Positions 1 to 9,725 of a stretch of 64,000 bases of DNA are shown one piece after another. How positions within the stretch are numbered: position 1 is the stretch's first letter; every line of letters begins with the position of its first letter. The DNA comes from Shewanella phaeophyticola (lineage in GTDB: Bacteria > Pseudomonadota > Gammaproteobacteria > Enterobacterales > Shewanellaceae): positions 248,001-312,000 of the forward strand of contig NZ_JAODOQ010000001.1 in the NCBI RefSeq assembly GCF_025398315.1. The letters run 5' to 3'. Both the position numbers and the translations under genes were made by a program. Under the pieces are notes generated by a model. The model saw only the letters and a list, made by a program, of their open reading frames with translations, was not told the DNA's origin and did no database searches.

Positions 1-231
1 ATGTTAATCCCTAATACGAGCATGCGACAGGCTGAAAGAATTGCTGAACGTTTAAGGTTGGCAATTGATAAAATTACTGGCATTGACGGGTGTCTACTTA
101 ATATCACCATTAGTATTGGGGTCGCGCGTTGGCCTGATGATGGTAGCCACTTACCCCAGATATATAAAGCCGCTGACGAAAGACTTTATAAAGCCAAAGC
201 TCAAGGGCGAAATCAGGTGGTTTCGGAGTAA
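1..231 (+). CDS. GGDEF-domain protein, C-terminal fragment (probable diguanylate cyclase)
   Basis: Only the last ~76 residues are inside the window; the gene must begin upstream, so the first ATG is not a real start. The segment matches the end of a GGDEF domain: an amphipathic IAERLR helix, the ITISIGVA strand, and the closing ADERLYKAKAQGRNQV motif typical of the C-terminus of these domains. The GGDEF signature itself lies outside the window, so catalytic competence cannot be judged. The protein ends directly after the domain, so GGDEF is the last domain. Such enzymes make cyclic di-GMP from two GTP and influence attachment and motility. The upstream sensor part is unseen. Confidence 0.85.
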   Translation: MLIPNTSMRQAERIAERLRLAIDKITGIDGCLLNITISIGVARWPDDGSHLPQIYKAADERLYKAKAQGRNQVVSE

Positions 232-288
232 TATCACGATCAACCTAAACTGATTACGCAGTCGCCCGGTTGATAATATCGGTGAATG

Positions 289-1137
289 TTAATCCGTTTT
301 TTTGACTTTTTTGACTCTATTATCGATGGCTTCTGTGAGTTGCTGCTTTTGCTTATCTTCGCCACAATACTGAGCAAAACCTAATCCCCAGCCATGGGGG
401 TTAACTTGGGTTGCCAGGTTGACCACTGTGTAGCAATAATCACCTTGTTTAACAATTCTATTAGGGTCTAATTTGTGATTTAAGGTATGAGGTTGGTTGG
501 TATCGGTTGGAGTGGGGGTTAATTCAATAAAGTCCAATGTCACATCCATTTCACTCATAGTCCCCTTCGGTTGATGTAGCGCTGCAGTTTGTTGACCAAC
601 AAGTTGCTCAAATTCCATTTGATTTTGTTGCTGTAGATATTGGCTTGCGGCTTGTTTCATTGAGCTCGCAGTATGAATAGCATGAGTTGATATCTGTGCT
701 GATGGGGTTGTTGGTGTACTCGTTTTATTAGGTTTATTGAGTGCTGGCGTATTTGCTGTGTCGGCTACCGTAACCGATGTTATTTGTTCTGACTTATTGC
801 TAACCTTATTTGAAGGCTTGGGGTTGTGCTCATCTGATAGAATTTGAATGGGTTGAACGGGCGCTTGTGGCTGACTGCTGGATTTAGAATGACTTTCGGT
901 AAGCATTGACTGGTATTGCTGCGAGGTGATGAGATAACTTTTAATCGCGCTATGTTTTACTGGCGTGTTGAGTTCAGCCATTCTTTGTTTGGTGTCTTGT
1001 TGCCAAAACCAACCTATTAACAATATCAATATACAGTGCATTACAGTCGCGAAGAACAAAGGCGTAACTAAGCGCTGATCATTAAGCGGTATAGGTTGTT
1101 TGTTGCTGGTGTCTCGCGTTACTGTGAGGCTATCCAT
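289..1137 (-). CDS. Hypothetical single-pass inner-membrane protein
   Basis: A 282-residue protein that I do not recognise. A cytoplasmic N-terminus of ~26 residues is followed by one hydrophobic segment (about residues 27-46) and then a long Ser/Thr/Pro/Gln-rich region (about 60-190) that looks disordered. The C-terminal ~80 residues are more ordered and contain two cysteines (GDYCYTVVN and AQYCGEDK) and end in a basic Lys-rich tail. The layout of one membrane anchor, a flexible spacer and a small periplasmic end resembles TonB-like or septal spacer proteins, but no specific motif supports either. It is convergent with the GGDEF gene and starts at an ATG. Function unknown. Confidence 0.6.
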   Translation of the reverse strand: MDSLTVTRDTSNKQPIPLNDQRLVTPLFFATVMHCILILLIGWFWQQDTKQRMAELNTPVKHSAIKSYLITSQQYQSMLTESHSKSSSQPQAPVQPIQILSDEHNPKPSNKVSNKSEQITSVTVADTANTPALNKPNKTSTPTTPSAQISTHAIHTASSMKQAASQYLQQQNQMEFEQLVGQQTAALHQPKGTMSEMDVTLDFIELTPTPTDTNQPHTLNHKLDPNRIVKQGDYCYTVVNLATQVNPHGWGLGFAQYCGEDKQKQQLTEAIDNRVKKVKKTD

Positions 1138-1363
1138 ATCGCTAAAATATCGTTTATTTTATTGGTGTTAGGTTTGATTGTTAATAGAAAGTAAAGTTCA
1201 ATTTGTGGTAAAGAGGGCGTGTCGCGGTGTAACGGGGCATTAGAAGAGCTAAAGCGCATTTGTGCAAGCTGCGTAAAAATAAGCCTGCCTTAAACCAGTA
1301 CACTAAACTGGCGATTGCATTTTTAATCATTGCTGTAGCGTGCTAAAAAGCAAACCGATAACG

Positions 1364-1735
1364 TTAATCTGTTTTCAGTGCTTTAACGGTTAATCTCTCT
1401 TGATTTGATAGGCGAATTTGTATGCCATCAATGGTGGTTATCCTTTGATCTTCAATATCTTTTTTACGTACTTTGTAACTAGCTGTCATCGCCTCAATAG
1501 GTGATGAAATGGTGACTTCTACAATCGTATTGTCATCATACCAGCCCCACCCCCAATAACCTGCAGTTGCCAGCATTGATACGGCGATCATCGAATAGAT
1601 AGCTATCTTGCTGAGCAAGGGTGGTTTTTCAATTTCAATCGTTCTTGTGTACTTGACGTTGCGATTTCGTCCACGTCGTAAATACACTACGGCACCCAGA
1701 ATAACTAACACTGTAATAAGGATCTTTGTGAGCAC
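1364..1735 (-). CDS. Hypothetical small membrane protein
   Basis: A 123-residue protein of unknown function. It has two hydrophobic segments: one at the extreme N-terminus (about residues 2-20) and one at about 43-63, separated by a basic loop (RRGRNRNVKYTR). The C-terminal ~60 residues are soluble and charged. The start chosen is GTG, because AAGGA lies seven bases upstream of it; the nearby ATG is in another frame and sits too close to the same ribosome-binding site. It lies upstream of the larger membrane protein on the same strand with a gap of ~225 bases, so co-transcription is possible but not shown. Confidence 0.6.
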   Translation of the reverse strand: MLTKILITVLVILGAVVYLRRGRNRNVKYTRTIEIEKPPLLSKIAIYSMIAVSMLATAGYWGWGWYDDNTIVEVTISSPIEAMTASYKVRKKDIEDQRITTIDGIQIRLSNQERLTVKALKTD

Positions 1736-2056
1736 GCCATTTTCCTTAAATCGTAAATTAACCTAGATTATACGGTGTTTTGCATCCTTTACCGTTACCT
1801 AGTACACATCATGAGTAAGCCAGTATTATTGTTATGGGGTGTTAACTACCTTACTAAGACTTTGTTTATTACGAATTGAAGTAAAGTCTCGGCCGGTGCG
1901 ACAACACAATGGGTTAATATTATAATGTGACTTATTTCGTGAATATTAAAAATGGTCATGTTTTTTTGATTAAAGTCGCGGGTTATCACATAAAAATTAT
2001 ATTAATTGATTAATAATCAGTCTACTGACCTACACAACAATATTAACTACATCAAT
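1736..2056. other. Intergenic region upstream of the chemoreceptor gene
   Basis: AT-rich spacer between the small membrane protein and the PAS chemoreceptor, which are divergent, so it should hold promoters for both. I looked for a flagellar sigma-28 type promoter and did not find a convincing one. No ORF, hairpin terminator or repeat is evident. Confidence 0.4.
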
Positions 2057-3606
2057 ATGGCTAAAAAAGAAATTATCGATGAGGAAGTTATTTACCCGTC
2101 AGATTATAAAATACTCTCCACTACCGATTTAGATAGCATCATTACCCACGTTAATGAAGATTTTATTAATGTGTGCGGGTACAGCAAAGATGAGTTAATT
2201 AATCAGCCACATAATATTGTGCGCCATCCTGATATGCCTAAGGCTGCTTTTGCTGATCTATGGAATACCATACAGCAAGGAAAAAGCTGGATGGGGTTGG
2301 TCAAAAATCGGTGTAAAAACGGTAAATATTATTGGGTCAATGCCTATGTGACACCGATAAAACGTAATGGCATTATTTGTGAGTATCAGTCTGTACGAAC
2401 CCAACCAGACCCCGAGCTCACTCAGCGTGCTCAGGCTTGTTATGATTCAGTTAATTCGGGTAAAGCCGCCAAGCCAAAATTTGGCGCCAGTATTATTACT
2501 CAGCTTTTTTTACTTGGCTGTGTTCCGTCATCCTGTTTGTCAGCCTGCCTTATTTAAGTTCAACATTGGCCGTTTTTGGGTTTGTTGCAGCTGTAATGTG
2601 CTTTTGCATGCCACTTTATTTTTTGAAACACCGTTTTGCAGCTGTGATCGCTGTGAGTAAGTCAATACACGATAATCCGCTTAACCAATTTGTTTATACT
2701 GGCTATGTCGATGAGTTATCTCATTTAGAGTTAAGTTTACGAATGCAAAAAGCCGAAACATTGGCTGTTATAGGACGGATTAAAGACAGTGGCGAGCATC
2801 TACAGCAAGGTTTGGACGAGCACCAGCAGCAAAATGAAGCTAACCAAAGCCAGCTTGTTGAGCAATCACAAAATCTTGAGCAAGTCGTTACGGCTATTGG
2901 GCAAATGAGTTCTTCTGTGACTGATATTGCTCAAAATGCCGCAAATTCAACCACAGAAATTCATCAGTTAGTGTCGCAAATCGAGGCAACTAAAGAGGCA
3001 CTCACTCAAAGCCAAACGGCAACATCAGAAATTAATAACTTACTTGCAGAGTCGCGAGCGGCTATTTCGTCTTTAAACCAGCAGTGCCAAAATGTTAATA
3101 AAGTGGTTGAGGTCATCGAGGAAATAGCTCAACAGACGAACTTATTAGCACTTAATGCCGCCATTGAAGCAGCCCGAGCTGGCGAAACGGGTAGGGGGTT
3201 TGCTGTAGTTGCTGATGAGGTGCGCAACTTAGCCAGTCGCTCGGCAACATCTGCCAATGAAATACATGCCATTATTAATACACTCAGTGAGACGACCGCT
3301 CAGGCAGTAGCCCAAATGGATCAGAGCCATTTACTGACTAATAAAAGTATTGATTCAAGCAAAATGCTGGATGAAAGTTTAACTTCAGTCAGTAATGTTA
3401 TGGCGATTATTGAGAGTAATGGTGAGCAAATATCGGTAGCGGCGGAGCAGCAATCTGTAGTGGTTAATCAAATTCATACTAATGCGATGACCCTGCAAAG
3501 TGGCATTAAACAGTTTGAGCAAAACGGCCAAAAAGCGGCGTTACACAGCCAAGATATTAGTGCCCAGGGGAGCAGACAAACTGAGTTGGTGTCGCAGTTT
3601 AATTGA
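2057..3606 (+). CDS. PAS-domain methyl-accepting chemotaxis protein (Aer-like), frame broken
   Basis: Restored length ~516 residues. The N-terminal ~120 residues form an Aer-type PAS domain ([22 protein letters not shown], the NIVRHPDMP loop, then WMGLVKNR and [10 protein letters not shown]), usual for redox or oxygen sensing through FAD. Two adjacent hydrophobic segments follow, then a cytoplasmic signalling domain with the classic hairpin tip: [20 protein letters not shown] followed by [15 protein letters not shown]. No large periplasmic domain is present. The frame breaks at about 2505-2511 in a run of seven T; one more T would join the two parts (…ITQLFF then [13 protein letters not shown]). 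The start is ATG (MAKKEII); an upstream TTG would add 17 residues. The ligand is not predictable beyond the Aer-like PAS type. Confidence 0.85.
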
Positions 3607-3798
3607 GGCTAACTTTATTTTATTGATTTTTAGTGCAATTAAGTTATACCGCGCTGTGCTTGTCCAAATTTGCTATCAGCGCTCAGTTCTGCCAGAACAG
3701 TATCTATTTTATCGACAATAAATCACACTATCATGCCATTCTTATTCTGCTAGCGGCCTGCTATTCTGTAACAAATGGATTTATAGGTTGAGGTTAGC

Positions 3799-4666
3799 AT
3801 GAAAGTGTTACAACGCTTCACTGCCGAAGCGGCAATGGACGGCGATGGTGTGAATATCCATCGAGTGTCTGACTTTGAGCAACTTCGCTTTGATCCTTTT
3901 TTAATGATTGATGAAATCAAATCTAACGAACAACAAGATTTTATCGGTGGCTTTCCGCCACACCCTCACCGTGGTGTTGAAACCTTTACTTATATCCGTA
4001 AAGGCGGATTTGAACATCGCGATCAAATGGGCAATGTTAAGCCGATACATGCCGGCGATGTGCAATGGATGAGCACTGGCCGTGGCGTTGTTCATTCTGA
4101 AATGCCATTAGCCGGTGCCCATGATGGTTTGCACGGGTTTCAAATTTGGCTAAACATGCCAGCTAAAGACAAAATGCGTCCACCAATTTATCAAGATAGC
4201 ACTCACCGTAATAAACCGCAGCAGAGTAATGACCACGGTGCGACGCTGAATGCACTAGCTGGCCATTGGCGCTTTAATCACAGTCTGGACGGTATTGATG
4301 GATCATATTCAAGGATTAGCAGGTGAGGGTGCGATAGCGGATTTAATGTTGAATCGCGACGGCTACGGCACACTTAACCTTGAACATTATCACACAGCTT
4401 TTGTATACATATATCAAGGTGAAATTCATTATGTTGATGAGCAGGGGCTGCGTGAAACTTCAGGGGAAGGGGTGTTGTTACTGTTAGATGCCGTTGAGTT
4501 ATGTCATTTCCAAGCAGAAGCCTGCGGGGCTGGTTTATTGGTTTTTGCCGGTAACCCTATTAATGAGTCAATCGTGCAAATGGGGCGCTTTGTGATGAAT
4601 ACTCAAGCCGAAATAGACCAAGCGGTTCAAGATTACCAACAAGGGCTTTTTGGCCAGATTGAATAG
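3799..4666 (+). CDS. Pirin family protein, frame broken
   Basis: Restored length ~288 residues, normal for the family. The N-terminal cupin shows the pirin signature: FDPFLMIDEI, then GFPPHPHRGVETFTYI, with the metal-binding His residues, then the GDVQWMSTGRGVVHSE segment. The C-terminal cupin begins after the break with IQGLAGEGA and contains HYHTAFVYIYQGEI. The frame is lost by one extra base near 4300-4304, where GATGGATCATATT should encode roughly D-G-H/P-I. Bacterial pirins bind iron; some act as quercetinases or redox-responsive regulators, but the substrate cannot be read from the sequence. It stands alone, with no operon partner. Confidence 0.9.
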
Positions 4667-4743
4667 CCTGCTAATCATTAAATATCCCTGTTTGAGAGAA
4701 AGATTTGTCAGCGAAAGCTGAAGATAATTGCTACAATAGCGCG

Positions 4744-5009
4744 TATACCCAATCAACTTGAAGCGACGTGTTTCAGAGCCTCACCGTGTTTTCAATACTA
4801 GGCGCGTTAATGCAGTAATGTAGGTACCTTATAAATTAGCGCAACAACGTAGTGGTAACACGATGAAACTCCCAAAGGGCAAGTTTTACACGCGTTTATG
4901 CTGTGTTATTGATTATGGAAAGGGAACAACCATTAGCCGCAATCAATGCCTTGCCTAAACGCGTGTAAATTCTTGCTGAAATCGAACATCTTCAGGTTGA
5001 TTGGGTATA
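4744..5009. repeat. MITE-like inverted-repeat element (266 bp)
   Basis: A non-coding block bounded by 20-bp terminal inverted repeats with one mismatch: TATACCCAATCAACTTGAAG at the left and its near-complement at the right (4990-5009). A second, perfect 14-bp inverted repeat lies inside (4885-4898 and 4956-4969, around the core ACACGCGT). No transposase ORF is present. This is the structure of a non-autonomous miniature transposable element or an extended palindromic intergenic repeat. A related terminal sequence occurs at 26176-26194. It lies between the pirin gene and dbpA. Confidence 0.7.
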
Positions 5010-5126
5010 TATGGCCAAGGACAATTTGATGTGTAGCATTCGCTATACTGACAATAATCACCTTGGCTAATTTGTTTGTGCAGCACTTGTGTGCTTTTTT
5101 GCTTTCGATATCAGAGGATATTCGCC

Positions 5127-6532
5127 TTGAGTCAGTCTACTGAACCGGCCGTTAACATGGCTTTCGCATCACTTAATTTAAAAACTGAATTGCTTGAAAA
5201 CCTACAAACCATGGGTTTTGAATCAATGACTCAAATCCAGGCCGAAAGCTTACCGCCAATTTTGGCCGGTGAAGATGTCATAGGCCAAGCAAAAACAGGT
5301 TCAGGTAAAACGGCTGCGTTTGGTTTAGGCCTGTTGAACAAACTCGAAGTAAAACGTTTCCGTATTCAAACCATGGTGTTGTGTCCAACCCGTGAGCTTG
5401 CCGACCAGGTCGCTGAAGAAATCCGCACACTTGCCCGAGGTATTCATAACATTAAGGTATTAACCTTATGTGGCGGTGTGCCAATGGGACTGCACAAGTG
5501 GGTTCGCTTGAACATGGCGCGCACATTATTGTCGGCACTCCTGGGCGTATTGTCGATCATTTAGATCGCAACCGTTTAGATTTAAGCAATATGAACATGC
5601 TGATTTTAGATGAAGCCGACCGTATGCTAGAGATGGGTTTTCAGCAACATATTGACCAGATTATTGCTGCTGCGCCGCGAGAGCGCCAAACCTTATTATT
5701 TAGCGCGACATTCCCTGAGCAAATCAAATCGATTGCCGATCAAATTATGTATAACCCTGTGATGGTAAAAGTTGAGCAAAAGCATGACAACTTAACCATT
5801 GAACAACACTTTTATCGTGTTGATGATAACAAAGCTCGCCTTGAGGCGTTGCGTTTGTTATTGCTTGATAAGCAGCCTCGTAGTTCAGTGGTATTTTGTA
5901 ATACCAAGCGCGAAACCCAGCAAGTGGCAGACGCATTAGCTGAGTTTGGTTTTAGCGTGCTCGCACTACACGGTGATTTAGAGCAGCGCGATCGCGATCA
6001 AATGTTGTTACAGTTTGCTAACCGCAGTGCCCGTATTTTGGTGGCGACAGATGTGGCAGCCCGTGGTTTAGATATTGATGAGCTTGATGCGGTATTTAAC
6101 TACCATATTGCTTACGATACCGAAGTACACATTCACCGTATTGGTCGTACAGGCCGTGCGGGTAGCTCGGGGGCAGCCTATACCTTCTTTGGTGATGATG
6201 ACGGTTACAAAATGGCGATGATTGAAGAAGCCATGAACAAAGATATCATCGGTGAAACACTGCCTGCGATGAGCGCACTCAACAAGCAGCCTCAAGCTGC
6301 TGAGATGATCACCATTCAAATAGATGCTGGTAAAAAGCAAAAGATTCGCCCAGGCGACATTGTTGGCGCATTAACTGGCGATAACGGTTTAGACTTTAAT
6401 GATATTGGTAAAATTAAAGTCACTGATTTCCGTGCCTATGTTGCTGTTAGCAGTAAGGCGTCAAAGCAAGCGCTAAATAAACTCAATAAAGGTAAGTTGA
6501 AAGGTCGTAATTACCGAGCCTGGTTTATGTAA
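5127..6532 (+). CDS. dbpA: ATP-dependent RNA helicase DbpA, frame broken
   Basis: Restored length ~467 residues (E. coli DbpA 457). DEAD-box helicase with all core motifs: the Q motif around FESMTQIQAES, Walker A AKTGSGKTAA, PTRELADQV, TPGRI, the DEAD box in [13 protein letters not shown] in LLFSATFPEQ, then ARGLDIDELDAV and [10 protein letters not shown]. The C-terminal ~75 residues (IRPGDIVGALTGDNGL to KLKGRNYRAW) are the DbpA RNA-binding domain that recognises hairpin 92 of 23S rRNA, assigning it to late 50S assembly. The start is TTG at 5127, backed by AGAGGA eight bases upstream; the ATG at 5157 is the alternative. The break at ~5486-5492 replaces an expected GGGCCC (M-G-P-Q-V) with two extra bases. 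Confidence 0.93.
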
Positions 6533-6552
6533 GTTTGGTTTCATCTAAAACC

Positions 6553-6586
6553 AAAAACCGCTGAACAATATTCAGCGGTTTTTTAT
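6553..6586. terminator. Rho-independent terminator between dbpA and rhlE
   Basis: Perfect 10-bp stem AACCGCTGAA/TTCAGCGGTT with a five-base loop, A-run before and TTTT after, so it can serve dbpA and, on the other strand, the convergent rhlE. Confidence 0.85.
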
Positions 6587-6659
6587 TGGCTAAGCGACGA
6601 CTGGCTAAGCAACTACTCTATAAGAGATAAGATATAAATCGTATCGCTTAACTTAAAGC

Positions 6660-8162
6660 TTAACTTTTTACTTTGGCATTGGCGTATGGATTAACGTTGC
6701 CCTTTGACGCAGAACCCGTGTTGTTATTGCTACTCGCCGCCGCACCACTTGTTGCACCACCGCTGCGACGCGGTGGACGGTTACGCTGTGGTGGTTTGTT
6801 ACCATTGGCAATCGCTTCAGCTCTGTTGCCGGCGGCTTTTGGCTTGTTAGCACCTTGCGACTGACCTTCTTTATTGCTGCGAGATTGCTGACGCGAGTCA
6901 TATTTACGTGCAGGCTTATCACCTTGTGCACCATTGGCTTGCTGCTGAGCATGCTTGCTGCGATTCGGGTTGGGCTTTTTAACACTATTAGCTTTATGAC
7001 CTGAGCGGCTACTTGCTTCAGGGATAGTGAATGGTGCTTCAAAACCGGCAAGTTGTTTGCGTTCAATGGTGCGATTAATTAAGCGCTCAATATCATGCAA
7101 CAATTTAACTTCTTCAAGGCCGACTAACGATACTGCTTGGCCTGTTGAACCCGCACGGCCAGTACGGCCAATACGATGAACATAATCTTCAGGTACGTTA
7201 GGCAGGTCAAAGTTAACCACAAATGGTAGTTGGTCGATGTCGATGCCGCGTGCGGCGATGTCAGTTGCTACCATGACTTGCACTGTGCCAGCTTTAAAGT
7301 CAGCTAATGCTTTAGTGCGGGCTGTTTGGCTTTTATTACCATGGATTGCCGCCGCTTTAATGTTGGCAGCGTCTAAATTTTTGGCTAAACGGTTAGCGCC
7401 ATGTTTAGTGCGCGAAAACACCAATACTTGTTTCCAATCATTGGTTTTAATTAATTCGATTAACGCCATCGATTTACGGGTTTTATCCAATGGGTAAACA
7501 CATTGGGTAACGGTATTGGCGGTGGCATTACGTGGTGTCACTGAAATTTCGACTGGGTTGTTCACTAACCCTTTCGCCAGTTCGCGGATGTCGTCAGAGA
7601 AGGTTGCAGAAAACATCAAGTTTTGACGTTTAGGCGGCAGTAAAGCTAACACCTTTTTTATGTCGCGAATAAAGCCCATGTCTAACATGCGGTCAGCTTC
7701 GTCTAACACCAGAATTTCTAATTTGCTAAAACTAATGGCTTTTTGTTGGCACAAGTCGAGTAATCGACCAGGGGTTGCCACTAAAATATCTACGCCATTA
7801 CGCAGCGCAGCAAGTTGCGGGACGATAGAAACGCCACCAAATACCACGGCCGATTTAAGCGGTAAGTTAACGCCGTATGTGGCCACACTTTCTTGTACCT
7901 GGGCGGCTAATTCACGCGTTGGTGTCAATACTAATGCACGCACTTGACCGCGTTGGGCGCGACTGCCTTTGGACAATAATTCTAGGATTGGCAGGGTAAA
8001 GCCTGCGGTTTTTCCTGTTCCGGTTTGGGCTGCTGCCATCACATCTTGTCCGGCTAATACGGCAGGAATGGCTTGTGCTTGAATGGGAGAGGGGGTGTCA
8101 TAACCTTGTTTTTCAACCGCTTTTAAAATAGCAGCATTCAGACCAAGTGAGGCAAAACTCAT
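6660..8162 (-). CDS. rhlE: DEAD-box RNA helicase, RhlE subfamily
   Basis: A 500-residue DEAD-box helicase. The core (about residues 1-380) has [13 protein letters not shown] (Walker A), [55 protein letters not shown] and [12 protein letters not shown]. The sequence around the Q motif ([19 protein letters not shown]) and [16 protein letters not shown] is typical of RhlE. The last ~120 residues are a basic, low-complexity tail rich in Lys, Arg, Asn, Gly and Ser, as in other RhlE proteins, where it binds RNA. RhlE proteins take part in ribosome maturation and RNA decay, often at low temperature. It is convergent with dbpA. AGAG lies ahead of the ATG, after a long spacer that probably contains the leader. 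Confidence 0.92.
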   Translation of the reverse strand: MSFASLGLNAAILKAVEKQGYDTPSPIQAQAIPAVLAGQDVMAAAQTGTGKTAGFTLPILELLSKGSRAQRGQVRALVLTPTRELAAQVQESVATYGVNLPLKSAVVFGGVSIVPQLAALRNGVDILVATPGRLLDLCQQKAISFSKLEILVLDEADRMLDMGFIRDIKKVLALLPPKRQNLMFSATFSDDIRELAKGLVNNPVEISVTPRNATANTVTQCVYPLDKTRKSMALIELIKTNDWKQVLVFSRTKHGANRLAKNLDAANIKAAAIHGNKSQTARTKALADFKAGTVQVMVATDIAARGIDIDQLPFVVNFDLPNVPEDYVHRIGRTGRAGSTGQAVSLVGLEEVKLLHDIERLINRTIERKQLAGFEAPFTIPEASSRSGHKANSVKKPNPNRSKHAQQQANGAQGDKPARKYDSRQQSRSNKEGQSQGANKPKAAGNRAEAIANGNKPPQRNRPPRRSGGATSGAAASSNNNTGSASKGNVNPYANAKVKS

Positions 8163-8483
8163 AGAAAAATCTCTTTGGGCAACGCATTGTTGCTTTGAAT
8201 AAAAGGTAGCCAGAAACGGCGGCCGTGAAGCTTACCTGAAAACCGCTATAAGTGCTAATAAACTCTTGATAATTGCAGTCAATGTAGCGCCGTTTGAGCT
8301 TGCTGTGGTGTCTTTGATAAACATTTAGCTATCAATGCTTATGAATATAATGATTTAGAATGAAATAGTGTTAATCTTGAGGCTACGATCAGTGCTAAAA
8401 CTCAACTTATTACATACAATAAAATGACAACCTATATTCAGCGACTTAGCTGAGGTTATTTACTGTTAAGGTGATATCAACTG
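8163..8483. other. Divergent promoter region between rhlE and the DUF3626 gene
   Basis: About 320 bases without an ORF. It must hold the promoters of both divergent genes. A GGTAGCC string occurs at ~8206-8212 in what would be the rhlE leader; elsewhere in this window that string replaces GGGCC, but in non-coding DNA this cannot be tested. No repeat or clear hairpin seen. Confidence 0.4.
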
Positions 8484-9557
8484 ATGAAATTAACGGCGCA
8501 CTCACACATCGAGAAAACGGCATATGAGCTGCGAGATCATGCTCATGCTGTGATTAAGAATGTGTTGTTAATGTCGAACATTTCTACTTTAGCGTTACAA
8601 ATGGCGATGCGCCAACTTTCTAGCCACAGTCGAGTGGCCTTGCATTTTCACCCCGACCGAATTGATAGCCGTGGTCTCTGTGTGGTCGATGGCTTATTGC
8701 GCGACGGTGTGTATAAAAGCCAGTTTGAAACGCACGTGTCCAATGGCCATTTGTCGCCTGAGCTTGGTGGTTCTCGTGATCACTGGGAAAACCAATTATT
8801 TGGCAATTGCTATTCTGGCATTAAGCATCGCCCCAAATACGGCGCGCTTGATTTTGGTCTCTGTCCGTTAGGCCCAGCACCGCGTTTTGGCAGTTGTTAC
8901 TTAGTGACTCATTCGCACATATTACCGCGCTGTACTTTCAGCTATATGGACTCGTACCGACTGCCAAAAGAGAAAGGCACCATTAAGTGCTTTGATGTGA
9001 TTTTAGCGGCGCTATTAAGCGAAAGTTTTGAGCGCCAATATGCCTTAGGGTGCGTAGGGTTTAAACCCAGTAAGTTGATTAATTACTTTAGTCAACATTT
9101 AACCGCCCCAACAGAAAAGCGTTTTGACAATGAACCTTGCGGTAATTTGGATCATTATATTGAAGCGCAAATTCACGGTGATGTATCGTTAGATAAAGAT
9201 GTTGCCGTGTTAGTGGCCGACCCCTCATTTATGGGCAGTCAAATTGGTGATTCATTAGTGGCACTGTGCGATGAATATGACATTGAACTGCTTTGGCACA
9301 ATGGCAGACAAATGCGGTTTACAGATGTACCCGATGATTTTCGTGGTGCAGCAATGCCGACGTTGGCACAAAGTATTGCCGAAGATCAGATTATCAATGC
9401 TGAAATTATTGGCCGAGCCGCTTATCAGTTGCAAAAGCAACCGACCTCTTGGAGTGAGCGCGGCGCGCATACCAAAAAGTTGCAAGACTTAAAACTGTTA
9501 TGGCATGTGTTAGTAAAATACGGCCATACTCCCTCGAATGAACCTTTTCTGTTGTAG
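8484..9557 (+). CDS. DUF3626 domain-containing protein
   Basis: A 357-residue protein covered almost completely by DUF3626. Recognisable parts are LHFHPDRI (about residues 55-62), then DGLLRDGVYKSQFETHVSNG, the GGSRDHWENQLF block and the RPKYGALDFG motif, in the order usual for the family. No signal peptide or membrane segment. The family has no established biochemical role; the conserved His, Asp, Arg and Glu residues suggest an enzyme. AAGGTG precedes the ATG at a good distance. It lies upstream of cydDC on the same strand, but the ~170-base spacer argues for separate promoters. Confidence 0.85.
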   Translation: MKLTAHSHIEKTAYELRDHAHAVIKNVLLMSNISTLALQMAMRQLSSHSRVALHFHPDRIDSRGLCVVDGLLRDGVYKSQFETHVSNGHLSPELGGSRDHWENQLFGNCYSGIKHRPKYGALDFGLCPLGPAPRFGSCYLVTHSHILPRCTFSYMDSYRLPKEKGTIKCFDVILAALLSESFERQYALGCVGFKPSKLINYFSQHLTAPTEKRFDNEPCGNLDHYIEAQIHGDVSLDKDVAVLVADPSFMGSQIGDSLVALCDEYDIELLWHNGRQMRFTDVPDDFRGAAMPTLAQSIAEDQIINAEIIGRAAYQLQKQPTSWSERGAHTKKLQDLKLLWHVLVKYGHTPSNEPFLL

Positions 9558-9725
9558 TTTAAGCTTGATTTAAGCGCGATTACCTATAACTGATATCCAT
9601 TACTGATAGTCCATTAGCAAAATGTGAATCAGTTAACATTTACACTATTTAAGGTGTTATCTCACGTCCAGTACTGCGATACTGCCGGGCGAATTTAGGG
9701 CGAAAATAAACACTGCCGGAGCGTC

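Noticed and set aside
137..155. GGTAGCC in the GGDEF fragment as another scar
   Set aside because: Here the codons GGT AGC CAC encode G-S-H within an uninterrupted, plausible GGDEF segment, so it is probably natural sequence.
2505..2511. Chemoreceptor break as part of the GGGCC pattern
   Set aside because: It lies in a T homopolymer, not near GGCC. Likewise the breaks in the PAS-GGDEF gene, pntA and the M1 aminopeptidase do not fit the motif; they are counted as exceptions.
6673..6864. Plus-strand ORF opposite the 3' end of rhlE
   Set aside because: It is an antisense shadow of the repetitive Lys/Asn/Gly-rich rhlE tail, with no ribosome-binding site or domain.
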